Source of the DNA: Brasenia schreberi
Taxonomy: Eukaryota; Streptophyta; Magnoliopsida; Nymphaeales; Cabombaceae
DNA length: 64,000 bases
Assembly: GCA_036023115.1 (NCBI GenBank)
Contig: JAYKKT010000047.1
Location: 3,154,501-3,218,500, forward strand
Reading direction: 5' to 3'
Shown: positions 11,401 to 23,400 of the stretch, piece after piece
How the letters are laid out: each line of letters opens with the position of its first letter
How positions within the stretch are numbered: the stretch's first letter is position 1
The notes under the pieces: model-generated
Told to the model about the DNA's origin: nothing
The model's database searches: none
What the model saw: only the letters and a program-made list of their open reading frames with translations
Translations under genes and position numbers: made by a program

Positions 11401-14400
11401 CGAGGCCTTGAAGAGGAAATTTGCAGAGAGCAAGAGAGAATAATCCATCGCGTCACACTCCCACACTAGACATCGATTAAGAGAGAGATGGGAGAGATTG
11501 TGCATGCCCCTTTAACTGTGTTGAGACTTCCTGGAGGTGAAGAAATGCACATAGATGCGATTGAGTGCCGGTCGGCCAAAACGTTGTCGTTGCTGGAGGA
11601 GGAGGCTAAGAAGTGCCTGCATTGCGATTCTCTTAACACCAAGTTCTGCTATTACAACAACTATAACCTCTCTTAGTTGCAACACTTCTGGAAGTTGTGT
11701 CGGCGATATTGGACAGATGGACTGTTGGAGGCGCCCTCAGGAACGTTCTAGTGGGCGGCGACAGCCACAAAAACTCTCGTCGAGCGAAAAGCATGACCAA
11801 CGTTTCCCAGGAGCTTAAAGAATCGTGCACATGGAGAACCAGAGAATCTAAATTCTTGAAGTCAGGAGCCATCGTTCCCTATGATGATGATTCGTAACGA
11901 CCTCTCGATGTCATCGGTACGTTCAGCTCGCTATTTGCGTCAAATGGGTGTTTCGGCGATGCGATCGTCTTGCTCGGAAGGCCATTTGGCCTGATCAGTA
12001 TGCGTCCATTGGGCATTGTGGATTTTGGTGTTGAGAAATCCATTTGCGGACTACCAAAATCCATAAAAGGACCTACCTGTCATGCCTTCGGATTTGAACC
12101 AATCAAAATTCAGTATGAAGGTACGGTGAGCGTGGATGGTCGATGGCTACAATCGTGGCTGGTGTTGGAATGTAGCTGGTGATTTTGGCGAAGCTAGTTG
12201 GGGTTGGATGGTGGTGGCAGTTGGTCAAGGTGATGGCGATGAGCTGAACAACAGGGAGGCGAACGATGACGCATTAGATAGTTAGAGCCGTTGATGGAAG
12301 GCAATTTTGATGGTCGGGAAGGAGCGACGAAGGTGGAGCGGCGACGATGATTGTTGTTTCGGTGATTTTCGATGCCTCATTGATTTCGATCATGCATTAT
12401 CTGCTAGGGCTTCATGTTGGAACATATCTCAGATCCTAACGTCTTCGTGTTGTGCATGGAGACGAAGGATGTTTAGAGAGCGGTAGTAGAGAAGGCAAAG
12501 AGGTGGAGTCAATGATGCCGCTAGATGCCTCTTCCTCTTCTCTCTCTTTGATCCATGATGGCATAAGGGTACACTCAAACATGATGTTGCGTCGTTTATA
12601 TGTAGGGGCGATTTGGGTCGTGGATCGTGTCCTTGATCTAGACCCACTATGAGTTAGATATGAGATTGGGTGTGTTCGACTTGTCTTGTGAATTTTCACG
12701 CTATGTAACTTGACCTATGGTCTAATATGATCTAATTTGACTCCTCTTTCAGTGTTAATCAAAGTCCATCCAAGTGTGCTCTTTCCAACTTGTTTATTTT
12801 TAATATTTGTTGGATCAATTGTCTGATATCTTTTTTATAAGAAATTTGTTTGTTGGCATGTTTGGAGGAAAAATGTGTTGAAAGTTGAAACATTTGAATG
12901 ATTTGAAACTTGACTATTGATTAGATAAAAAATATATTTATTGGAAAACAATAAGTTGTATCTTCTCGTATAATTGAGATTCATGTTGTTGGCCTTTTGT
13001 TAAAGACCTTTGTGATTAAGGTGCTTTGTTGGCCTTTTGTTGGAAATAAATTAATGTTTTAAGATGCACTTATTGTTATTTGAGAATTAAAACTTGGTTG
13101 TTAATGAATTAGAAAAATGTTTGTTGACAATAAGTTGCATCTACTTTTATGACTAAGATTCATGTTGTTGGCCTTTTGTTAAAGACCTTTGTGATTAAGA
13201 TACTTTATGTTGGTGGTCTTTTGTTGAAAATTAGTTGATATTTTAAGATGCACTTATTGTTATTTGAGGATTTGTGATCTTAATAACTTTAATGTTGCTT
13301 TTTCATCAGATTATGATATTCATTTGTTGGAAATCTTTGTGATTAAGATGCTTAATGTTGTTGATTTTTTAGTTGGAGAATAATCAATATTGAAAAATCA
13401 TTTGTAGTTATCTTGATTAACTTGTATTTGAAAAAATTGTTTAAGAGAATTGTGAGACAAATCTTTTGAGACTTTTTGAAAAACATGAAGTTGATCCCTT
13501 TGACTTTGATAATCTTAATGGATTGTCTTTGGAAGCATAAAATCACTTTTGAGTTTAAATGATATTTAAGGGCCTTTAGAATCGTATGCACGAAGGTTTT
13601 GAGTTTTTCCTTAAAATGCTTGTTTGAGTTCAAGTTTGTCCTTAAAACTCGGGTTTTGAGCTTAACCTAAAAAAAACTTGTTTGACTTCGAGGTTTTGAG
13701 ATTTGCCTTAAAAAACTTGTTTGGGTTCGAGTTTGTCTTTAAAACTTGAGTTTGAGCTTAGCCTTAAAGCTTGTTTGACTTGGCGGATTTTCAGATTTGA
13801 CCTTAAAAAGCTTGTTTGACTTAATAGCTTGAGGTTTGCCTTAAAAAGCTTATTTATACTAAGGTCCCCTTATATTATCACAAGTTTGTAATGATTTATG
13901 AACCTATTTGTTATAATAGACAATCATATTGTATGATATCAATGTTTTCTATTAAATGACTTTCTTGAATTAGACCAAATCAACTTCATGAACTTATTTG
14001 ACTAATTTTTTATTTGTCTTTTGGATTATATATTATAAATTGTCTTGTTGGCTTTAGAAATTGAGCGAATATATGTATCGATGCTTCATTGGTCTTCATG
14101 AAGTATGAAAAACAAATTGATACTTGTGGAAAGATATTTCGAAAAAAAGGTACGCCCTCTTAAATTCACATTTAAATTTTTTTTTGTTGGACAATCTTTC
14201 AGTATATACACCGTAAGTTTGAGGGGGGGTGTTAAAATGTAATTGGGTTAGGCCAACAGGGCCCATAAGCCTTTGTTTGAAATCTGGTCTAACGGACTCA
14301 AGTCACCTGAGTCAGGGCCGCTTGGCACCAAGGCCATCAGGGCCACTTGATGACCAACGACTAGTAAAATAGTCGTGGGGCCTTCACCAACCAGCAACAT

Positions 14401-17400
14401 GTCTATTGACTTTCACTCTTCTCCTCTATAATACTCATCATGTATTCAATAACAATCAAACCCTTTGTGGTTGTTTTGTATATAGATTGTTCTTCAATAA
14501 AAGGAATTCAAGATTTTACCTGGTTGGTTTCTAACAGCTTAAAACATTTAATAATAAAAATTATAGATCATGATGTTATTAATATAAGGCTTAGAGCACT
14601 TGGATAGAGTATAACCCCAATGAAGTGGGTTAAAGAAAACCAAAAAAAAGTTAAGAGAGAAGGCGACAGAGGATGGTGGAAGGCGGAAGCAGAGAAAGAT
14701 AGAGAGAAGAGAGTAAGGGAGAGAAAACTTACTTGCAGTGGAAGAAAGCGGCGAAAGAGAGAGAAGGCAACGGAAGGTAGAGGCAAAGAAAGAGAGAGAA
14801 AAGGGAGATAGAGAAGAGAGAAAGGGCGAAAGAGAGCTTACTTGCGATGGAGGAAGATGGAGACATAGAGAGAAGAGAGAGAGAAGGCGACACCTTCGTA
14901 GCTTGAGATGTTGATGCTTGATCACTTATTCTTGATTCTAGGTCTTTTATACGCTTTAGCAATCCATGAACAATGCTTGTATTGTTGGTGGGATTTTCTG
15001 ATACATGAGCATAATTACCTTTATTCTTCATAAAATTAGGTTTGTCGATTAAATCCTGCATTGATCTTTAGTGTGCTGAAACTTCTCACAATGGGTACAC
15101 TTTTCTTTCTCTTTAAAAGAAGATCGTCCACGACCTCTGCCTCTAAGGTTATGTCCCCCTCTCCCGCAGGAATGTTGAAATTCATCCTTTCCCAAAAAAT
15201 GCATTTTGGTAAGCAATAATACTATTCTCTTTTTCTAGGCTCCTTCTATCTTCTTCTAACTATCTTCTCTAAGAAGTAGAGAATACAATGTTCCTGGGGA
15301 TGACAATTGACTTTCACTGCTTCGTACTCGTGATTACTCCCTATAGTAAATAAAACACTTTCATTTTTTCAGATTTTGTATTTATTTCTTTAGAGTAGGA
15401 TGAACATTTAATAGTGATATAAAATTGTAACTCATCCCAAAGACCTCTGAGATCTACATAGTACCCACGAAGAGTTGTAGTACCTTGTCTACACTTTCTA
15501 ATCTTATCTAAGATTTCATATTCTTTTTTCACATTTTTCTGTTTAGAATATGCTTAAGATGTTACCTTTCATATTTCGCATGCGGACTCAAAATACATGA
15601 AGGTATTTCCGATTGAGGGAGTCATGGATTGCAACAGTCATGAAGACACCAAGGCATCTTCCTTTCTCCATCTTGGATAATTCAGGTTAATTTTTGGTGG
15701 ACGAGGAAGCTGACCAGTGAGGGAAGACCATCTCCCCCTGGCAAGAGTGGACAGTTCAATTGATCTAGATCATTCCAAAATATTCTTAGATATTTGTGAC
15801 TAAATGTATCTATTTTCTCCCCATACTTAATTTCAGAAACCATAAACGAAACTTCATTCCTGCTTTGTCTGCCATGCTATGTAAATATTTGTTAATGAAC
15901 GAAGATTGATGTTGCACGAATCAAGATCACCAAGTCGCCAAGAGTCAAATGGCATTCAATTACGAATGTCGATCTTCAAGAATAATCAACAAGAGCGGAA
16001 GCACATAAAAGAAGAACAAAAGAAGGCACTAGAGACTAGTGCTGGCCGACCAGCCTTGGCCAGCACTAGCCGTTGGGGCTTCCAACGGCTATGGCCAGGG
16101 CCCTAGTGGCCCTAGGTCATATCCGTGGTGCATGGGTCTTGATGACCCGTGCCACCCTATTACATTAACACGCCCCCTCAAACTTACGGGGATACAACAG
16201 AAGTTTGTCCAACATAAATCAAATACAACTTGTTTTTCAACGAACTTGTTACAAAAAATTCTACAAAATTAGTATCCAAGTTGCCACAGCTTCCTTTAAA
16301 ACAACTCCAAATCATCATTCCATAATCAATGTGTTAACTTATTTGTCATCTTGCATGAAAATCAACGAAGTATTAATACACACATTTGCTCAATCTTAAT
16401 GAAATCACAAAGATAATGTATAATATCTAATCCAAAGAGTAAACCAAAAAATGAGTCATAAGTTCATGAAGTTGATGTTCTCAAGAAACTCATTTGAAAG
16501 AAAACATTGATATCATTCAAATAGGATTGTCTATAGTAACTAGATTCATAAATCACTACAAACTTGTGATATTATAAGGGGGCCTTGGTATATCAAACAA
16601 GCATTTTAAGGTTATGCTCAAAACCTAAGTTTTAAGGACAAACTTGAACCCAAACAAGCTTTTTAAGGCAAAGCTCAAAACCTTCAAATCAAAAAAGATT
16701 TTTAAGGTTAAGCTCAAAACCCGTAAAGTCAAACAAGCTTTTTAAGGTTAAGCTCAAAACCCGCAAAGTCAAACAAGCTTTTTAAGGTTAAGTTCAAAAC
16801 CCGTCAAGTCAAACAAGCTTTAAGGCTAAGCTCAAACCCGAGTTTTGAGGAAAAACTCGAACCCAAACAAGTTTTTTAAGGCAAAGCTCAAAACCTTCAA
16901 ATCAAACAAGCTTTTTAAGGTTAAGCTCAAAACCCACCAAGTAAAACAAGCTTTTTAAGGTTAAGCTCAAAACCCGCCAAGTCAAACAAGCTTTAAGGCT
17001 AAGCTCAAACCCGAGTTTTGAGGAAAAACTCGAACCCAAACAAGCTTTCTAAGGCAAAGCTCAAAACCTTCAAGTCAAACGTACCATTCCCAAGGCCCTT
17101 AAATATCCTTTAAACTCAAAAGTGATTCTATGGTTCGAAAAGTAAGATAATCCATTTGAATGATCAAGACAAGTCCAAGGAATCAACTTTATGCTTTTCA
17201 AAAGGTTTCACAAGGTTTGTTAAAACCATAACATCAAGATAACTATACGTCTTTTTCAATATTGATTATTCTCCAACCAAAAGGCCAATAACATGGAACA
17301 TCTTAATCACAAAGATTTCCAACAAAAGGCCAATAAACGGAGATCATAATCTCATAAGAAAAACAACCTTAAAGTTATCAAGATCACAAATCTTCAAATA

Positions 17401-20400
17401 ATGATTTGTTAAGCACTTTTATCGCATACAAGTTAATCAAGATAACTATAAGTCTTTTTCAATATTGATTACTCTCCAACCAAAAGGCCAACAACATGGA
17501 ACATCTTAATCACAAAGATTTCCAATAAAAGGCCAACAAACGGAGATCATAATCTCATAAAAAAGCAACCTTAAAGTCATCAAGATCACAAATCTTCAAA
17601 TAAGTGCATCTTCAGTTTTCAATTAATTTCCAACCAAAGGCCAAAAATATGAATCTTAGTCATATAAGTACATTCAACTCATTGTCAACAAACATTTTTC
17701 TAAGTGTCTCAAACAAAGTATATCTTCAAGCATTAATTGATTTACAACAAAAGGCCACCAACATGAAGCACCTTAATCACAAAGGTCTTCAACAAAAAGC
17801 CAACAACATGGATCTCATTTACACAAGAAGATATCCCTTATCGTTTTCCAACAAATACATTTTCGAACTTATCAATAGCCAAGTTTGAAATCGTATCAAA
17901 TTTTCAAATAACAATAAGTGCATCTTAAAATATCAATTAATTTCCAACAAAAGGCCACCAACATGAAGCACCTTAATCACAAAGGTCTTCAACAAAAGGC
18001 CAACAACATGGATCTCAATTATACAAGAAGATACCCCCTATTGTTTTCAAACAAATATATTTTCGAACTTATCAATAAACAAGTTTGAAATTATTCAATT
18101 GTCACAACATATTTTTCTTCTAAACATGTTATCAAACAATTTGATTTAACTCTGTAAGTACATAATCAAGATTACATATAACCAAGTTGGAAGGAACACA
18201 CCTGGATGGGCTCAAGTCTGAATACCATGCGCAGCGGAATCGAGTCGAATAGCTAAATCTGTTCATTTAACTGAACTATGCAAATACTATACAAACATGC
18301 AATAATATTAAGTGCAACAGAAAAGATTCATGTTTTTCATGAGAAGGGAACACAATAAACCACTAAAATGTTCCAATAATCAAACTAAACCCATGTTTCT
18401 CATCAATAAGTCCATCTAAAACACGTAGAGCTTAATATTTTCAAATCAAGGATAAGAAAAAGTGGTTCTCACAAAAACAAACTGATATTATTGAAATATT
18501 GCATATCCCAACCATCACCACAAGACAAATCGAACCCAAGAAATTCTGAAAGCAACCACCATAACAAAAGAATGCAAGACTAGCCGAATTCACATGGCAA
18601 ACAAAGAATGACAGTTGATATCATGATAAGTAAACAAACCAAATAAGACCACATATAGAGAATCAACGATTAATTAAGTACTCAATCTTTATTAAACCAA
18701 TTTTTAAGGACAAAAGGGCAAAGCTATTTCAACCCTTATCAAGTCACTCAAATGCCAAAACCCAAACGAAACTACATAAGAGAAACCAAGGAGAGATACC
18801 GAAAACACACCAACAAACAAACAGTCGCAACCAACAAAGGACAATTAGCACTAAAAAATACAGTGATTTCTTCAAAAATCCAAGTAATTATTTAATGATC
18901 ATTTCAAAAACATGCTTCAAGAAATCTTAAGTTATCATATTTGCACCAAAACAACATAGGATTTTTCAAAGAAAGGGGAGATAAACTAATAAACCATCCT
19001 TAATCCAAAAATAGATCTCATAATGTTCTTATAACAACCATGAACTAAGAAACCAAGTAACAACCACTATTTAGATTCATAGCAAAAGAAAGCAAATTTC
19101 TATATAAAATGAAGATATGGGTAACAAGACTATTGTTCATGGACAAACAAGGTGAGAAGATGAGATTTGAGAAATAATGCAACGCGAATGAACTAATCTA
19201 TCGTCTTCTTCAAACTCATTAAGGGTAAGATATTGATCAATAACAAAGGACAATGATAAAATACTATATATATATATATTTTGAAAAACGAGAATATCAA
19301 AAATATTATTACTACCACATTGTCTTTGATAAACAACAACTAAGTTTTCAAATGTTTCGAACATATCAAACATAGCCACAAATTTACTTTAGTCAAGAAT
19401 CATTTGTTAAAATCAAAAGTTCAATTTCAAAAACATAAGCATATATACAAGAAAACCATAATCATATATTTCTAAGAAAGTTATATTTTTAAACACATTG
19501 TTATTCCAAAATTTCCACGAAAACAACGTAATCGATTGAGAACTTCATTATTTTCCTTCAATTTTCAAGAAAAACACATTTTCTAAAGTTACCTTGAACT
19601 TTGAAATGTCAAAAACCAAGAACTATAGAATTTTCAAAGTTGGCATGCTTTTCAATGCGCTCAATATCTTCAATCTGAGACTCTGATACCATGTAAATAT
19701 TTGTTAATGAACGAAGATTGATGTTGCACGAATCAAGATCACCAAGTGGCCAAGAGTCAAATGGCATTCAATCACGAATGTTGATCTTCAAGAATAATCA
19801 ACAAGAGCGGAAACACATAAAAGAAGAACAAAAGAAGGCACTAGAGACTAGTGCTGGCCGGCCAGCCTTGGCCAGCACTAGCTGTTGGGCTTCCAACGGC
19901 TATGGCCAGGGCCCTAGTGGCCCTAGGCCATATCCAAGTGGTGCACGGGCCCTGATGGCCGTGCCACCCTATTACATTAACATGCTATCCTCTTAGAATC
20001 AACAAGGCGTGCAGGAAATCATTCAGGGAGACTTGTCTTGGCTGCTGTTTGGAAGCCTAGTTGATACCAAGTTGTAATGCAGCACCAGGAAATCGTGCAT
20101 AATTTGGTCTGTGCCATCCGTTAAAACAAAACTAATCCTTACCTGAATCTCTTTTTAAAATGTCGTGGCTGCTTGGACAGGAGGTCTTATATAATATTTG
20201 ATGGAAATATGATGCCTGCCCCTGCTATTACTCCAACAAACAACATATTTTGTTGCCAATATGCTTTGATACCATGTTAAACTCTATTGAAATATCAATC
20301 TTACACAACATACACAGATTTGATTGGAGGCAATCTCTCCACCAGAGGTACAATCGGCTTCTTCAGCACATTTTTGGTTGCTGCCAATTCTTTCTTTACC

Positions 20401-23400
20401 TAGTTTAACCCTAACTAATACTCATACTTATACTATCTTATAACTTAAATGACTAATCTACCCTTACTTAGTTATACTTAATAATAGAATACACAGGGAT
20501 CCAATATTGGATCCGATACCACTTCTTAACAAATCTATCTAATTATCACCCGTCTAGACATTGAGGTTGGGTTAGATCCCTCATTGATAGACTTTCCATC
20601 ACGGGGTATTTTACAGTTATTGGGGGTAATATTCCTTCTTAGAAGAATAAGAAACAAGCTGTAGTTGCTAGATCTAGTGTAGTAACTGAATATAGAGCCA
20701 TTGCTCAAGGGATGTGTGAGGAACTATGGTTAAAGACCCTGACGAATGAGCTGAAAATAGAACTAGGTGGTGTAATTCCTCTTTATTGTGACAATATTGC
20801 TGCTATACATATTGTTAATAATACAATCTATCATGAAAGGACAAAACATATTGAGGTTGATTGTCACTTCATAGGAGAGAAAGTGACTGAGAAGGTGTTC
20901 CAACTGATTTATATCAAATATACCAACCAGCGTGCTCATATCCTCACCAAAGCTATAAATCGAAGTAGGCTAGTGCATACACTCAATAAGTTGGGAGTCA
21001 TCACTATCTTCCTCCCAACTTGAGGGGAGTGTTGAGGAATACATATATGTGCAAATATATTTCTATGTTTGTTTTAGTTGATATTTTTAATTATATATTA
21101 ATGTAAGAGTATATAAGTCTTTCAAGTTATAAACCTTATATATAAGTTCTCTTAATAGATTAGAAATCTTAAGAGGGATTAAAGAATAAAGTGGTAGCTG
21201 GTCCTTGAGTCGGCTTCTTCAATGGGATGCCTTGCATGCGTTTGAATCTTCTTCTTCTAATAAGGAAAGATTAATGTCAACAGTTTCATGCAAATCTCCA
21301 AATAAATCTTTGATCTTGTTATGATATGGGTTACCTAGACCTAGAGAGCCAAATTCAATTATGTGCGTGTGTTTGTGGGGCCCTGTAAAATCTTTTGCCG
21401 GTACTCATGAAACTGTCTTGTCCTTAAAGTCTGCTTCCTGAACTAGACTGTAGTATTTGGTTGTGACTGATAGTAATTGATGTTTAAACTGGAGCCTCTT
21501 GGCTCTTTAAACATCGGATCTGGTCTAACGTATTTCTCTTCTCTTTGTGCACAGTGAGGTGCGAATAGAAGGGTTAGAGACTCTGGACTTTTTAGACAAC
21601 CTGAAAGACAAAGAAAGATTCACAGAACAGGGCGATGCAATAACATTTGAATCTGAGGTGAGGTGTCAAGGAAGGCAATGGATTCACTTTTTGTGTGTCA
21701 TCTTTTCTCTTAATTTTTTTAAACTTCAGTTGGACAGAGTTTATCTTAGTACACCAACAAAAATTGCAATTCTGGACCATGAGAAGAAGAGGACATTTGT
21801 TCTGAGGAAGGATGGACTGCCAGATGCTGGTAAGTTTGTTCTTTTTGCTACTTCCAGACCTTTATTAGGAATCTCATGAAGAGAAACTTTTCGGTCACTC
21901 CTTGCCGGTTCCGTGTCTATGCATGCCTTATAAGTTGGAAATAGTCTTGGCAAGTTATCTTTTAGTTTATTGAGGCTTTTAAGATAAGGAAGTGTTTAGT
22001 TGGTAAGAAGCCTTGTCTAAGTTCGTATTTTGCTTTGACATATATCACTCAGGCACTTCTAAGAAGTCAAAGTATGCGTTTTTTATGATGTTAAGCTACG
22101 TCTGACAAACCTCTTGCTTACATTTTTGTAAATATGTTTTTTTGAATAATGGAGATGAAGATGAAGTACAGATACCTATATATGAGATCACACGAATGTT
22201 ACCACCTCTCTCTCTCTCTATATATATATCTATATCTATATGTTATGAACTCATTCATCATTTACAACCTTCTTAAGAAACTTTCATTTTCTTTTGGTTT
22301 TGGTTTGTTATTATTTGTTGTTCGTTCTAATGTTTTCATATTCAAATTTAACATGTGCCTTTACAATATGCTAGCTTATATTGGATGAGTTTCTGGTTCT
22401 TTTCTGTAGCTATTGCCTGTGTAGCTGCTATTTCTCACATTTTAGTAAGGTCCTATATTTCCAGCTTAGCATAGTCTTTATCCGTTGATCAGTCATGTCC
22501 TATAATTTCAGTGGTTATTCTTGCTGATCTCGTCTTGAACTTCCACCATTCCACCCTGCCTAATCTTGCCTCTTTCTTCATCCAAATATTGTCAACGTTT
22601 CTTAGTGATGGATATGTTTGCTACTATTGTTTCCAGTTTATTGATCATTGGTTGTGAGAAACTCCATTTTAATATCCAAAATCAAGGAAATGTAAAATAT
22701 GTTAATTTCTTAAATCTCTAAGACGTCCAAAAACACAAACATGCAGATGCTTGAAGATTTGGAGTTTTGTAGCTGGTGAAAGTAAAAACCCAGAAAAAAG
22801 TATCTCCTGCCTTTCCATCCAAAAGAAGCCCCTAGGCTGACATGGTTCCCTAGCTTTGGAGAGAGTTGTTTTGCACTGTGTTGTCATATAGGATATAGTG
22901 ATAGAGACAGCGAAGGAAATTATGTACTTGCTGGTAGTTTCTGTATGGAAGGGAGAAATACTGGATCCAGAGTTGAATAATTAACATATTATACTTCAGC
23001 TTCAGTCTTGCAACAAAATGAAAACTAATGAAAACTATAAGAAGCGATTTGATTAGTCACGGAGATTAGCTTTATAAAAGCTGCTCTATGGGAAGAAGCT
23101 GCGAAAGATGAATTCAAGAGGTTGTCCTGTCATATATATATATGGTCCTTTTGTTGTTTTGACATTGAGAAAGCTACATATTAGATCCAATTTTCTAACC
23201 ATATACATGGTGACATTAACTAAGTTAAGAATGAAAAAATCTATATTTAGAGGAGAAAGAACCTTCACATGGTATTTATTGATCTATAAAACCCTTACGT
23301 TAGGGTGCCAGGAGATATTCTTTGGAGAACTTTGAAAAAGAAAGGTATCCATATACATAAATCTTATAGGAGACATATATGATAGTGCACAAACATGTGT

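Larger units (their letters stand above)
15880..19982 (-). mobile_element. Complete non-autonomous LTR retrotransposon B (4.1 kb)
   Basis: LTRs of 291 bp at 15880-16170 and 19692-19982 begin TGTAAAT and end TTAACA. A 5-bp target duplication, tgcta, lies at 15875-15879 and 19983-19987. The primer-binding site TGGTATCAGAG (minus, 19691-19681) follows the 5' LTR, and the polypurine tract CCGTAAGTTTGAGGGGGCG (minus, ending at 16171) precedes the 3' LTR. By eye the LTRs differ at about 11 positions plus three small indels (about 4%). The 3.5-kb interior has no gag or pol frame and is dominated by tandem repeats, so mobilisation must have been in trans, presumably by a copia element. Confidence 0.92.
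14890..20531 (-). mobile_element. Ty1-copia element fragment, minus strand, split by another LTR element
   Basis: On the minus strand: an LTR at about 20275-20531, then a primer-binding site TGGTATCAAAGC (20263-20274), then gag remnants. Gag shows KKEYEILDKIRKCRQG and GLWDEL (about 15530-15410), the UBN2/gag pattern of copia elements, and a zinc knuckle CTHCEKFQHTKDQC (about 15110-15065). Stops interrupt the frame. The copy is cut between PBS and gag by the element at 15880-19982; removing that element rejoins 15879 to 19983. Pol is absent, so the copy is truncated on its 3' side near element A. Confidence 0.7.
9519..21554 (+). other. 12-kb intron 5 of the epimerase gene
   Basis: Donor GTACTG at 9519 and acceptor ACAG at 21551-21554. 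The flanking exons encode the contiguous YHTYFSVSDIS/EVRIEGLETLD block, so the intron interrupts a conserved region without coding loss. From 9519 to about 10330 nothing is recognised. From about 10450 to 21280 it is a stack of repeats and LTR elements listed separately. Confidence 0.9.

Noticed and set aside
14548..15061. Ser/Leu-rich frames up to 125 codons on the minus strand
   Set aside because: They translate GA/CT-rich low-complexity DNA; only the part after about 14930 reflects copia gag.
16593..17078. CRISPR-like direct repeats
   Set aside because: Units are contiguous with no unique spacers, and the array lies inside a plant LTR retrotransposon.
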